Assembly: GCF_022414535.1 (NCBI RefSeq)
Contig: NZ_JADWYM010000005.1
Location: forward strand, 186,001-250,000
DNA from: Streptomyces sp. MUM 2J
GTDB taxonomy: Bacteria; Actinomycetota; Actinomycetes; Streptomycetales; Streptomycetaceae
Length of the DNA: 64,000 bases
Direction of reading: 5' to 3'
The notes beneath the pieces were generated by a model. It was not told the origin of the DNA. It did no database searches and saw nothing but the letters and a program-made list of their open reading frames with translations. Of the stretch, positions 35,757 to 44,026 are shown one piece after another (the stretch's first letter is position 1; every line of letters starts with the position of its first letter). The translations under genes were made by a program, and so were the position numbers.

Positions 35757-36845
35757 TCAGCACAGTCCGGCGGGCAGGGAGGCCCGGCAGGTGTTGTCCT
35801 CGAAGGTGTTGCTCCGGCCGGGGTCGGTGTCGACCAGGTCGGCGGGCGCGTTGCCGTCGAGTGTGTTGCCGGTGACGCGGTTGTCGTCGTTGGTGGCGCC
35901 GACGAAGCTCTTGAACAGGACGATGCCGCCGGACAGCGGGGAGGTGCCGGCGTTGTCGCGGATCTCGTTGCGGGTGACCAGGGTCTGCTCGGCGCCGGTC
36001 AGGACGATGCCGGTGCCCTGGAGGGCGGGCAGCCGGGCGGTCTTGGGGCAGGACCTGTTGTTCCGCACGATGTGGTTGCCGCGGACGGTGAGGTCGCCGG
36101 CCTTGGGGGTGTTCTCGTCGCCGACGACGAACACCCCGGCGCAGTTGGCGGTGATGTGGTTGCCCGCGACGGTGAGGTTGCGCAGCCGCCGGACGGTGAC
36201 GCCGATGCGGTTGCCCCTGAGAAGGTTGTGCTCGACCACCGTGCCGCGGGTGTCCTCGGCGCCTTCCTCGGACCTGACGGTGTTCGCCAGGAACAGTCCG
36301 GCGTCGCCGTTGTCCCGGGCGGTGTTGTGGCGCAGGGCGGCGCGGAGGGAGTGCTCCAGGGCGATGCCCCAGACGCCGTTCTCCGCGGCGGTGACGTTCC
36401 GCACGGTCAGGCGGTCGGTCGCCAGGGCGAACACGCCGGTCCCGGGGAAGCCGGTGACGGTCAGGTCGGCGACGGTGACGCCCGGCACGGCGCGGTCCTT
36501 GGCCCCCATCACGCAGATGCCGTTGCCGCGCGCGGCGCAGCTGCCAGGGGTCATGTCCGTGCCCGGCACGATGACGGTGTGACCGCCGACGCCGCGCAGG
36601 GTGAGACCCGGGGTGGTCACCTTGACGCTCTCCCGGTAGGTGCCGGGGAGCACCAGGACGGTGTCGCCCTCCGCCGCGGCGTCCACGGCGTTCTGGATGG
36701 ACTGCCCCGAACGGACCACGTGGATCGAGGGGACCGGGTGACCGGGGTGGGCCGGGGGCCGGGCGCTCGCGGGGGCGGCGGCACCGAGGCCGGCGACGAG
36801 CAGCGCCGCGGTGCAGGCCAGGTAGGCGATTAGTCGCTTCGTCAT
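35757..36845 (-). CDS. Secreted right-handed beta-helix protein
   Basis: 362 aa with a signal peptide (MTKRLIAYLACTAALLV, cleavage near ASA). The body is made of repeated parallel beta-helix coils (recurrent VTGNTLDGN/VRNNR-like N-G-D turns), with paired Cys near the C-terminus. It resembles NosD/pectate-lyase-like right-handed beta-helix proteins. Enzymatic activity cannot be judged from the sequence. ATG 36845 is preferred; ATG 36863 is possible. It is upstream of and close to the O-methyltransferase, an odd partner for an exported protein. Confidence 0.85.
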   Translation of the reverse strand: MTKRLIAYLACTAALLVAGLGAAAPASARPPAHPGHPVPSIHVVRSGQSIQNAVDAAAEGDTVLVLPGTYRESVKVTTPGLTLRGVGGHTVIVPGTDMTPGSCAARGNGICVMGAKDRAVPGVTVADLTVTGFPGTGVFALATDRLTVRNVTAAENGVWGIALEHSLRAALRHNTARDNGDAGLFLANTVRSEEGAEDTRGTVVEHNLLRGNRIGVTVRRLRNLTVAGNHITANCAGVFVVGDENTPKAGDLTVRGNHIVRNNRSCPKTARLPALQGTGIVLTGAEQTLVTRNEIRDNAGTSPLSGGIVLFKSFVGATNDDNRVTGNTLDGNAPADLVDTDPGRSNTFEDNTCRASLPAGLC

Positions 36846-37223
36846 ATTCCGCACGGTATGCATGGTTTGCCCCGCGTCCGCTGCACCACGCCGCCACACA
36901 CCCCAGGCGCTCACCGTCCGGTGGCACCGCCGACCCGGCCGGCGCCGCCGTCGCCCCGGGCCCTTGCACCCCGGCCGGAGCGGCCCGCCGGCACCGGTAG
37001 CCCCGCGCGCGGGGCCCGGTCGCCGCTCCGGTCGCCCGGCGGGTGCGCGACGCGCCGGGTGGCGGCGCGGCCCGGGCCGACGAGGGCCGGGCGACGGAGC
37101 GGTGCCCGGCATCGGGGAGACCGCCCCCCCTCTCGTGTGACCGCTGCGGCAAGTCGCCCCACTTGGCAGGTTTTTGTCTGATTAGTATGCGTGGCCGTTT
37201 CCCGCCGATCGAGAGGACGTCAG
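36846..37223. other. Divergent intergenic region
   Basis: 378 nt between the beta-helix and phosphatase genes. Short AT-rich patches at each end (36843-36880, and 37168-37190 with GGTTTTTGTCTGATTAGTAT) look like promoter positions. The middle is GC-rich without a gene. Confidence 0.4.
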
Positions 37224-38891
37224 ATGGCGCGTACGGGCCACAGCACCGCACCGACCGAGCCCCGGCACCCCTCCCCGCACGACGCGGTGCTGCGCGCCGC
37301 AGCCCCGCGCGTCGCCCGCCGCAGATTCCTGACCCTCACCGCGGCGGCCGCGGCCCTCGCCTTCGCCACCAACCTGCCCGCCCAGGGGGCGATGGCGGCA
37401 CCCCTGTCGAGGACGCGCCGGATCACCGAGGACCCGTTCACCCTCGGCGTGGCGTCCGGCGACCCGCTTGCGGACTCGGTCCTGCTGTGGACGCGGCTGG
37501 CCCCCGCCCCCTTCGAGGCGGACGGCGGGCTCGGCGAGGAGCGCGTTCCGGTGCAGTGGGAACTCGCCCTGGACGAGCGCTTCCTCTCGGTGGTCCGGTC
37601 CGGCACCGCCACCGCCTTCCCGGAGTACGGGCACAGCGTGCACGTCGACGTCCAGGGACTTCCTCCGGCGACCGTCTTCCACTACCGCTTCCGCGTCGGT
37701 TCCTGGGTCAGCGAGACGGGCCGCACCCGCACCGCGCCCGTCGCGGGCGGTGCCGCCACCGGACTCAGCCTCGCCGCGGTCGCCTGCCAGCGCTACAGCG
37801 ACGGCTACTACACCGCCTACCGGCATCTCGCCCAGGAAGACGTGGACATGGTCCTCCACCTCGGCGACTACCTGTACGAGTACGCCGTCGACTCGTCGGG
37901 CGGGGCCCGCGCCTACACCGACGTGCGGCTGCCGTCGGTCTTCAACCGCGAGACCACCACGCTGGCCGACTACCGCATGCGCTACGCCCTGTACAAGAGC
38001 GACCCGGACCTGCGGGCGGTCCACGCCGCGCACCCGTTCGTCGTCGCCTGGGACGACCACGAGACCGAGAACAACTACGCCGGCGCCATCGACGAGAACG
38101 GCGACCCGCCGGAGCAGTTCCTCGTGCGGCGCGCCGCTGCCTACCGCGCCTTCTGGGAGAACCAGCCCCTGCGCGCCGCCCAGTTGCCGAGCGGACCCGA
38201 CGCCCAGCTCTACCGGCGCCTGACCTGGGGCTCCCTCGCCCAGTTCGACATCCTCGACACCCGTCAGTACCGCTCCGACCAGGCGTACGGGGACCGGCCC
38301 CACGTACCCGGCCCAGAGAGCACCGCACCCTCCCGCACCATGACCGGCGACGCCCAGGAGCGGTGGCTGATCGACGGCTGGCGGTCGTCCAGCGCCCTGT
38401 GGAACGTGATGCCGCAACAGGTCTGCTTCGCCCAGCGCCGGTTCAACCTCGACGCCGTCTCCACGGTCTCCATGGACGCGTGGGACGGCTACCCGGCCTC
38501 CCGGCGCAGGGTGATGGACGCGGCGCGGGCCGCCGGTCTCGACAACTGGCTCGTGCTGTCCGGGGACGTGCACGTCGGCTACGCCTTCGACCTCAAGGAG
38601 GACTTCGACGACCCCGGCTCGAGGACCGTCGGCACGGAGCTGACGTGCACGTCCATCGCCAGCGGCCGGGACGGCAGCGTCCGGCCCGACAACTGGGACA
38701 CGCTCATGACCGCCAACCCCCACATGAGGTTCTACAACGGCAAGCGCGGCTACGTCCGCGTGGACCTGGGGCACGACGCGGCCCGGGCCGACTTCCGCAC
38801 CGTCTCCGCCGTCACGCGGCCCGGCGCACCGGTCACCACGGCCGCGTCCTTCGTGACCGAGGTGGGCGAGCCGGGCCTGAAGCCCGCCTGA
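37224..38891 (+). CDS. PhoD-type alkaline phosphatase/phosphodiesterase, Tat-exported
   Basis: 555 aa. A twin-arginine signal (VARRRFLTLTAAAAA, about residues 31-55) exports the folded metalloenzyme. A fibronectin-like N-terminal domain (about 70-175) precedes the PhoD catalytic domain with metal-binding segments VACQRYSDGYY, MVLHLGDYLYEY, AWDDHETENNY and LSGDVHVGYAF. Releases phosphate from extracellular phosphodiesters. GAGAGGACG precedes ATG 37224. I found no convincing PHO box upstream, so phosphate control is only expected from the family. Confidence 0.93.
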   Translation: MARTGHSTAPTEPRHPSPHDAVLRAAAPRVARRRFLTLTAAAAALAFATNLPAQGAMAAPLSRTRRITEDPFTLGVASGDPLADSVLLWTRLAPAPFEADGGLGEERVPVQWELALDERFLSVVRSGTATAFPEYGHSVHVDVQGLPPATVFHYRFRVGSWVSETGRTRTAPVAGGAATGLSLAAVACQRYSDGYYTAYRHLAQEDVDMVLHLGDYLYEYAVDSSGGARAYTDVRLPSVFNRETTTLADYRMRYALYKSDPDLRAVHAAHPFVVAWDDHETENNYAGAIDENGDPPEQFLVRRAAAYRAFWENQPLRAAQLPSGPDAQLYRRLTWGSLAQFDILDTRQYRSDQAYGDRPHVPGPESTAPSRTMTGDAQERWLIDGWRSSSALWNVMPQQVCFAQRRFNLDAVSTVSMDAWDGYPASRRRVMDAARAAGLDNWLVLSGDVHVGYAFDLKEDFDDPGSRTVGTELTCTSIASGRDGSVRPDNWDTLMTANPHMRFYNGKRGYVRVDLGHDAARADFRTVSAVTRPGAPVTTAASFVTEVGEPGLKPA

Positions 38892-38924
38892 CCCGTGGGC
38901 CGCGCCCCGTACCCGGCCGCGCCG

Positions 38925-38954
38925 GGTGCCGCCGATGCCGGGGGCGGCGGCACC
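38925..38954. terminator. Hairpin after the phosphatase gene
   Basis: GGTGCCGCC and GGCGGCACC, 12-nt loop, 33 nt after the stop and before the convergent oxygenase gene. Confidence 0.55.
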
Positions 38955-39131
38955 GCCCGACCGGGTACGGGTGGCCCGGACCTCGAAGCGGACGTGTTCC
39001 CCGCTCCGCCCACACGGCGTGGCGGGCCCGGCCGATCGCGGTGCGCCGGGTCCGCTGCCGGGCGGTGCGGTGACGCCGGTCGCCGGTGCGGAACGGGGGC
39101 CCGCTCACCTCCTCCCGCGGCGGCCCCGGCG

Positions 39132-39851
39132 TCACGCCATCCAGAAGAAGACCGCCGTCATCCGCTTCTCCGCCAGCGTGCGGCCGGTGTAACCGGTCGC
39201 GCTGTGCACGAGGTTGGCGTGGTAGAGCAGCAGGCGGTTGTACCGGTGCGGGACGTTCACGTCCTCCTCGAAGGCGTCGGGCGCGACGAAGCGCGTGCCG
39301 AGCGCCTCGACGAGGTTGGTGTGCGGGGCCTGCACGACGTTGCCGCCGAGTCGGCCGCCCGGCAGTGACTGCCGGTAGAAGCCGGTGCCGCAGCCCTTCG
39401 GGACGTCGGGGTTGAGATAGAGCACGGCCGCGTACCGGCACAGGGCGCGCGAGTCGGTGTGCGGGCGGGGCTCGCTCTCGCCCTCGCCGACGACCTGGAT
39501 GCAGTTGTGGTTGAGGGTGCCGCCGCCGGGCGCCTGCTGCACCCACAGTTCCTTCGCCCCGGTAGCCTTCTTCACCAGCCCTTCCACGCGGGCGAGTTCG
39601 CCGGGTTCCAGGCCCGGCATGGTGCGCAGCCCGGGCCAGGTCTCCGCGGTGTGGGGATACCCCTTGACCCAGTCGTCCTCGTCCTTGGCCAGGCAGCGCC
39701 GCCGTACGGCGTCGACGTCGGGCAGGACGTCGTCCAGCACCCAGTAGTCGCGGCCCTTGGTCGGCTTGCGGTACGGCAGGACGGGCAGGTCCGCGGCCGG
39801 GACACGCGCGGAGCGGGGGGACTGCCGGGACGGTCGGGGCTGCGGGAACAT
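39132..39851 (-). CDS. 2-oxoglutarate/Fe(II) oxygenase-like protein
   Basis: 239 aa, C-terminal double-stranded beta-helix. The iron-binding triad is visible as His131-x-Asp133 (RPHTDSR) and His216 (HANLVHSATG), with Arg224 placed to bind 2-oxoglutarate. It resembles the DUF6445/prolyl-hydroxylase-like group, whose substrates are mostly unknown. The ATG at 39851 was chosen over upstream in-frame codons that overlap noncoding sequence. No partner gene is obvious. Confidence 0.75.
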   Translation of the reverse strand: MFPQPRPSRQSPRSARVPAADLPVLPYRKPTKGRDYWVLDDVLPDVDAVRRRCLAKDEDDWVKGYPHTAETWPGLRTMPGLEPGELARVEGLVKKATGAKELWVQQAPGGGTLNHNCIQVVGEGESEPRPHTDSRALCRYAAVLYLNPDVPKGCGTGFYRQSLPGGRLGGNVVQAPHTNLVEALGTRFVAPDAFEEDVNVPHRYNRLLLYHANLVHSATGYTGRTLAEKRMTAVFFWMA

Positions 39852-40087
39852 GCGGCCGAATGTAGGACGGGTTCCCGTATCGACTCTCCCGGGAAACGGT
39901 CCGGATTCGACCGGGGAACGGTCAATGTTTCGCCAACCCCACCGGGGTGGCACCGGCTTGCAGGCGTTCCGGCGGATGCGCCCCCTACGTCACCGTGATG
40001 CGGGTCTGCCCGCCCACCGCCCACTTGTGATCTTTCCTACCCGGCGGACGAGCAGCCCCCGGCGGGGCGGCGCCCGGGCGACAGGCC

Positions 40088-41062
40088 CTACGGCCCGACC
40101 GTCGACAGGTACAGCTTCACGAAACGCCGCACGTCCACGTCGAGCGCCACGTCCACCAGCGCCGTCTCGCGACCCTCGCCGTGGACCTCGGACTCGCCCG
40201 GGCGGGCGCGGCGGTCGACGATCGTCTGCCCCCTCGTGGGCCCCGGGGCCAGGGCGACCTCGACCGGGAGGAGGCGGGTGGTGAGGCCGGCCGGGTCGGC
40301 GACCGTGCAGACCGCGCCCGCGTCGCCGAGGCCGCCGGCCTCCGAGTCGCCGGGATCGTCGTCCGGGGCGGACGGCCGGTGGGCGAGGAGCTCGCCGGCC
40401 AGGCGGGTGCCCGCGTCGGGGTCGGCGCGCAGCCGCCGTACGAGCGGGCCCGGCACCACGACCCGGCGGAACACGTCCAGGCCGTACATGGTGAGGGGGA
40501 CGCCGGCCGTCAGCAGGATCGCCGCGGCCTCCGGATCGTGCCAGACGTTGAACTCGGCGACCGGGGTGGCGTTCCCGGTCTCCACCGCGCCGCCCATGAA
40601 GACGATCCGCTCGATGTTGCGGGTGACCTCAGGGTGTGTGCGCAGCAGCAGGGCGATGTTGGTGAGCGGGGCCGTGGGGACCAGCGTCACCGGGCGCGGC
40701 GAGGCGAGGATCTCGCGGCGCAGCAGCGTCACCGCGTCGACGTCGGCGGGGGTGCGGGTGGGCGCGGGCAGACCGAGGTCGCCCATGCCGTCGCCGCCGT
40801 GCACGTGCCGGGCCGAGCGGGCCGGCTCGATCAGCGGGCGCTCGGCACCCCGGGCCACGGGGATGTCGGGCGCGCCCGCCTGCTCCAGCACGGTGAGGGT
40901 GTTGCGGACCACCCCGTCGACGTCCGTGTTCCCGGCCACGCAGGTGATCGCGCGCAGATCGATGCCGGGGTGGCGTACGGCGAACAGCAGGGCGAGGGCG
41001 TCGTCGACGCCCGTGTCGCAGTCGATGATCACGGGCAGGGGCGGCTGCGGACGACCGTTCAC
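40088..41062 (-). CDS. Inosine/uridine-preferring nucleoside hydrolase
   Basis: 324 aa. N-terminal calcium-binding motif IIDCDTGVDDALAL is diagnostic of the family, with downstream TLVPTAPLTNIALLLR and the metal/substrate segment FNVWHDPEAA. It hydrolyses the N-glycosidic bond of ribonucleosides, giving base and ribose for salvage. GTG 41062 has GGAAGGAG 6 nt upstream and was preferred to an in-frame start at 41104. The gene appears monocistronic. Confidence 0.92.
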   Translation of the reverse strand: MNGRPQPPLPVIIDCDTGVDDALALLFAVRHPGIDLRAITCVAGNTDVDGVVRNTLTVLEQAGAPDIPVARGAERPLIEPARSARHVHGGDGMGDLGLPAPTRTPADVDAVTLLRREILASPRPVTLVPTAPLTNIALLLRTHPEVTRNIERIVFMGGAVETGNATPVAEFNVWHDPEAAAILLTAGVPLTMYGLDVFRRVVVPGPLVRRLRADPDAGTRLAGELLAHRPSAPDDDPGDSEAGGLGDAGAVCTVADPAGLTTRLLPVEVALAPGPTRGQTIVDRRARPGESEVHGEGRETALVDVALDVDVRRFVKLYLSTVGP

Positions 41063-41360
41063 GGCGGACTCCTTCCGTCGTCCCGACCCTATGCGCCGGG
41101 CCACGGTCCGGTGCCGCGCGCCGCGGCCCGCACTCCGATCCGCCGTCCTCTTCTGCCGCGCCCCTCACCGCCGGACCGGCCCGGCGGCCCCCGCCCCGCA
41201 CCCCGCACCCTCCCGCCCGGATCCCGCGCCCAGCGGCGCCGCACGGTCCGAGGGGAGGGGCCGCCCGGTGTTTCTCACCCGACAGGCCCACCCCACTGGC
41301 ACCCCGGCGATCAAGCTGCTGACCTGGTGAAACGCACCCCTCATCCGGCAAGGAGCCCCG

Positions 41361-42155
41361 ATGCACCGCCCCCGCGCCCATGCCCTCCTCGCCTCGGCCG
41401 TCCTCTGCACCGGCCTCCTCCTGGCCACCACCGCCTGCTCGGGCACCTACCTGAAGATGGGGCCGCCCGCGGCCGGGGCCACGACGTCCGGCGCGGCACC
41501 GGCCTCACCGGCGTCCACCGCACCGCCGTCCCCCGCCGTCTCCGCGCTGACCGCGGCCCAGGCGCAGTCCGCCCTCGTCACCGCCGCCGATCTCGGCGAG
41601 CCGTGGGGTCCCACGCAGGGCGCGGCGACCTGGCGGGACACGCTGCTGAAGGCGAGGACGACGAACACCGAGTGCCAGCACCTGCTCGACGTCCTGTACG
41701 CCGACGAACTCCTCGGTGCGGGGACCCGCGCGGTGATCGGCCTGGACGACTTCGACACCGGGGCCCAGCTGCGCTACCAGGTCGCCACCCGGCCCCGCGC
41801 GGACGTCGACCGCACCGTGGCCTGGCTGCGCACCCTGCCGCTGAAGTGCGCGCGGTTCACCGCCACCACGACCGGCGCCGGCGAGCAGTACGTCCAGGTC
41901 CTCGACCGCCCCCTGCCGGAGACCGGCGACGACCGCCAGGGCCTGCGGGTGACCCTGACCGGCCCGGTCACCGAGGACACCGGCGAGGCCACGGTCCTCA
42001 CCCTGGACGTGGCCGTCGTCCGCGTCGGCGACGACGCCCTCGCCGTCACCGACGGCGCCCTGGGCGAGATCCCCGCCGGCGCCACCGCCGCGGCCGTGCA
42101 GTGGGGCGCGCAGCGCCTGGCGGAGGTCCGCAAGCAGGGTCGGGTGCTCGTCTAG
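41361..42155 (+). CDS. Hypothetical lipoprotein
   Basis: 264 aa with a lipoprotein signal peptide and lipobox TTAC (Cys26). A Pro/Ala/Ser-rich linker precedes a soluble alpha/beta domain starting about residue 60 (LTAAQAQSALVTAADLGEPW), a pattern shared by many Streptomyces sensor-like lipoproteins. AAGGAG precedes ATG 41361. Function unknown; predicted to sit on the outer face of the membrane. Confidence 0.85.
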   Translation: MHRPRAHALLASAVLCTGLLLATTACSGTYLKMGPPAAGATTSGAAPASPASTAPPSPAVSALTAAQAQSALVTAADLGEPWGPTQGAATWRDTLLKARTTNTECQHLLDVLYADELLGAGTRAVIGLDDFDTGAQLRYQVATRPRADVDRTVAWLRTLPLKCARFTATTTGAGEQYVQVLDRPLPETGDDRQGLRVTLTGPVTEDTGEATVLTLDVAVVRVGDDALAVTDGALGEIPAGATAAAVQWGAQRLAEVRKQGRVLV

Positions 42156-42215
42156 GGGGTGGGCCCCCTGCCGGAACGCCCGGGTCGTGCGGCGCCGCGG
42201 TGCGGGCCCGGGACC

Positions 42216-43559
42216 TCACAGCGGCGGCTGGGCCGGGGCCGGGCCGAGGGTCGTGGTGCCGGGCGCGGTGCGGTGGCCGAGGCCGGTGCGGTAGGCGTCC
42301 AGAGCCGCCTCCACCCGGCCGGAGCGGCGCAGCAGGTCGCCCAGCAGGCGGCACAGGTCGGCGAGGTCACCGGCCGCACCTGCCCGCTCCAGCAGGCTGA
42401 GCGCGCGCACGTAGTGCTCCTCGGCCGCCTCCGAGTCGCGGGCGTCCTCGGCGATGATGCCGAGCAGGCGGTGCGCGGCGGCGGCGTGGACGGCGCCGCG
42501 TTCCGACGACAGGTCGCCGAGGACGCCGTGGAGCAGCGCGGACGCCTCCTCGGACCTGCCGCGCCGGTGCAGGACGTCGGCCAGTTCGACCGCGACCTGG
42601 CTGCTGTAGAGGCCGGCCCGCTTGGCGGTGAGCATGGCGAGGGCCTGCCGCAGCTCCTGCTCCGCCCGCTCCAGCCGGCCGCCCTGTGCGTACACGTAGC
42701 CGCGCATCCAGTGGCAGTTGGCCAGCTCGGTGCGGATCTGGAGCTGGCGGTACAGCTCGGCGGCCTTGGCGAGGGAGGCGTCGGCCTCGGCGAGGCGTCC
42801 CTCGGCGAGGAGGGTGCGGGCGACGGAGCGGTGCATGCGGGCGACGAGCGCGGGGTCGGCGACGCTCGGCGCGAGGGCGAGGGCGAACTCGGCGGCCTGC
42901 GCCGCACGGGCGTGGGCGCCCATGTCCATGTAGGGGCCGATGACGGAGGCGTAGAGCAGGAGAAGGGCGTCGGGGTCGTGCAGGCCGCCGCGGTTCAGTT
43001 CGTCGAGGGCGGACTCCATCAGGTAGACGGCGTACCGCAGCTCACCGGCGAGGTAGTGGGAGACGGCCCGGCCACGCAGCGCGGGGACCCGGGCGGGCAG
43101 GGGGAGTCCGTCGAGTGCTTCCTCGGCCCGCTCGAAGCAGCGACGGGCGTCGCTGATGTCGCCGGTGTCCAGGGCGCACTCGCCGAGCCCGAGCAGCGCG
43201 GTGGCCAGGACCTCGTCGAGCCCGTGCCCCTCCGCCTCGGCCAGGAGCCGCGCGTACTGCTCCCGCGCGTGCTCGGCGTCGCCGGTGGCGAGGGTGCGCT
43301 GCGCCTCGGTCAGCCGCAGCCGCAGATCGGTCACCAGCCGGGCCGGCCGCCCGGTCGCCAGTTCCTCGAAGGCGACGCCGAGCCGTTCGGCGATGTGGCG
43401 CAGCGCCACGTCGGAGGGCCGGACCCGGCCCGCCTCCAGCGTGGAGATGTAGGCAGGCGTGTACGTCGGTTCCGCCAGCTGACGCTGCGTCAGTCCGCGT
43501 GCGGTGCGCAGCCGCTGCACCCGCCGCCCGATGATCTCGGGCTCATCCCGCTCACCCAC
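42216..43559 (-). CDS. XRE-HTH regulator with C-terminal TPR array
   Basis: 447 aa. HTH_XRE domain at about 9-65 (IGRRVQRLRTARGLTQRQLA, TYTPAYISTLEAGRV), then roughly nine helical TPR-like repeats to the C-terminus (repeated A-x2-Y/L-x3-L-x7-A patterns). This two-part layout is shared with RRNPP peptide-sensing regulators, although many actinobacterial XRE-TPR proteins have unknown ligands. GTG start. It is divergent from a 52-aa exported-peptide gene, with a region of TTAA palindromes and 10-bp phased repeats between them. Confidence 0.88.
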   Translation of the reverse strand: MGERDEPEIIGRRVQRLRTARGLTQRQLAEPTYTPAYISTLEAGRVRPSDVALRHIAERLGVAFEELATGRPARLVTDLRLRLTEAQRTLATGDAEHAREQYARLLAEAEGHGLDEVLATALLGLGECALDTGDISDARRCFERAEEALDGLPLPARVPALRGRAVSHYLAGELRYAVYLMESALDELNRGGLHDPDALLLLYASVIGPYMDMGAHARAAQAAEFALALAPSVADPALVARMHRSVARTLLAEGRLAEADASLAKAAELYRQLQIRTELANCHWMRGYVYAQGGRLERAEQELRQALAMLTAKRAGLYSSQVAVELADVLHRRGRSEEASALLHGVLGDLSSERGAVHAAAAHRLLGIIAEDARDSEAAEEHYVRALSLLERAGAAGDLADLCRLLGDLLRRSGRVEAALDAYRTGLGHRTAPGTTTLGPAPAQPPL

Positions 43560-43618
43560 TGCGTCCTGCCCCCCAACTCCCCTGGGCCCTCTTGCCGTTG
43601 CCCGCTCTGAGCCCCTAG

Positions 43619-43646
43619 GTTAAACGGCGAATTAAGCCTGCTTAAC
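43619..43646. promoter_or_regulatory. AT-rich inverted repeats before the XRE-TPR gene
   Basis: TTAAGC-CT-GCTTAA (43632-43645) is a perfect palindrome. A further GTTAA (43619-43623) pairs with TTAAC (43642-43646). Located 60-87 nt upstream of the XRE-TPR GTG in an otherwise GC-rich region. A likely autoregulatory operator or promoter. Confidence 0.55.
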
Positions 43647-43690
43647 AGCTTCGGCGAGGGGTGGTCGTACCGCTCCGGACCGTGGCTGTC

Positions 43691-43740
43691 CGTCGTAGCC
43701 CGTTCTTGCCCGTCGTTGACCGTCGTCACCCGTCGTCGCC
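43691..43740. repeat. Five tandem decamers, CGTCGTNNCC, exactly one helical turn apart
   Basis: Units at 43691, 43701, 43711, 43721 and 43731: CGTCGTAGCC, CGTTCTTGCC, CGTCGTTGAC, CGTCGTCACC, CGTCGTCGCC. A strict 10-bp period places each copy on the same DNA face, directly upstream of the small peptide gene at 43754. Confidence 0.65.
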
Positions 43741-43753
43741 ATGCGAGGTTGCC

Positions 43754-43912
43754 GTGCTCGGACGTCCCTCCGCACGCCACGGACGCCCTTCCTATCTCAG
43801 GGCGCTCGCCGCCGCTGTGCTCGCCGTCGCGGCGCTGGTCGCAGCCGCCAACGCGGGGCCCGCGAGAGCGGCCGAGGGCCGTCCGGCGCCCCCGGTGGCG
43901 CAGGCCCGCTGA
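43754..43912 (+). CDS. Small exported peptide, possible signal precursor
   Basis: 52 aa. Basic n-region (RHGRPSYLR), 19-residue hydrophobic core of Ala/Val/Leu, then a signal-peptidase-like site (ARA) leaving a short tail of about 13 residues (AEGRPAPPVAQAR). GAGG lies 5 nt before GTG 43754. A longer in-frame start at 43661 would read through the decamer repeats and was rejected. It is divergent from the XRE-TPR regulator, so it may be its peptide ligand. That role is an inference, and the ORF itself is only moderately certain. Confidence 0.5.
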   Translation: MLGRPSARHGRPSYLRALAAAVLAVAALVAAANAGPARAAEGRPAPPVAQAR

Positions 43913-44026
43913 GCCCCGCGCCACCCGCCGCACCCCGCGGCTCCGGCGGGCCGCCCCGGCCGACGTGCCGGGCGGGCGACGCGCCAGGCGGGCGCCGGCC
44001 GGGCCCGTTCGCCGGGGCGTGCCCGC

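Noticed and set aside
43661..43753. Longer 83-aa reading of the small peptide gene
   Set aside because: The extension translates the 10-bp phased repeats and lacks a ribosome-binding site; GTG 43754 has GAGG at 5 nt and gives a normal signal peptide.
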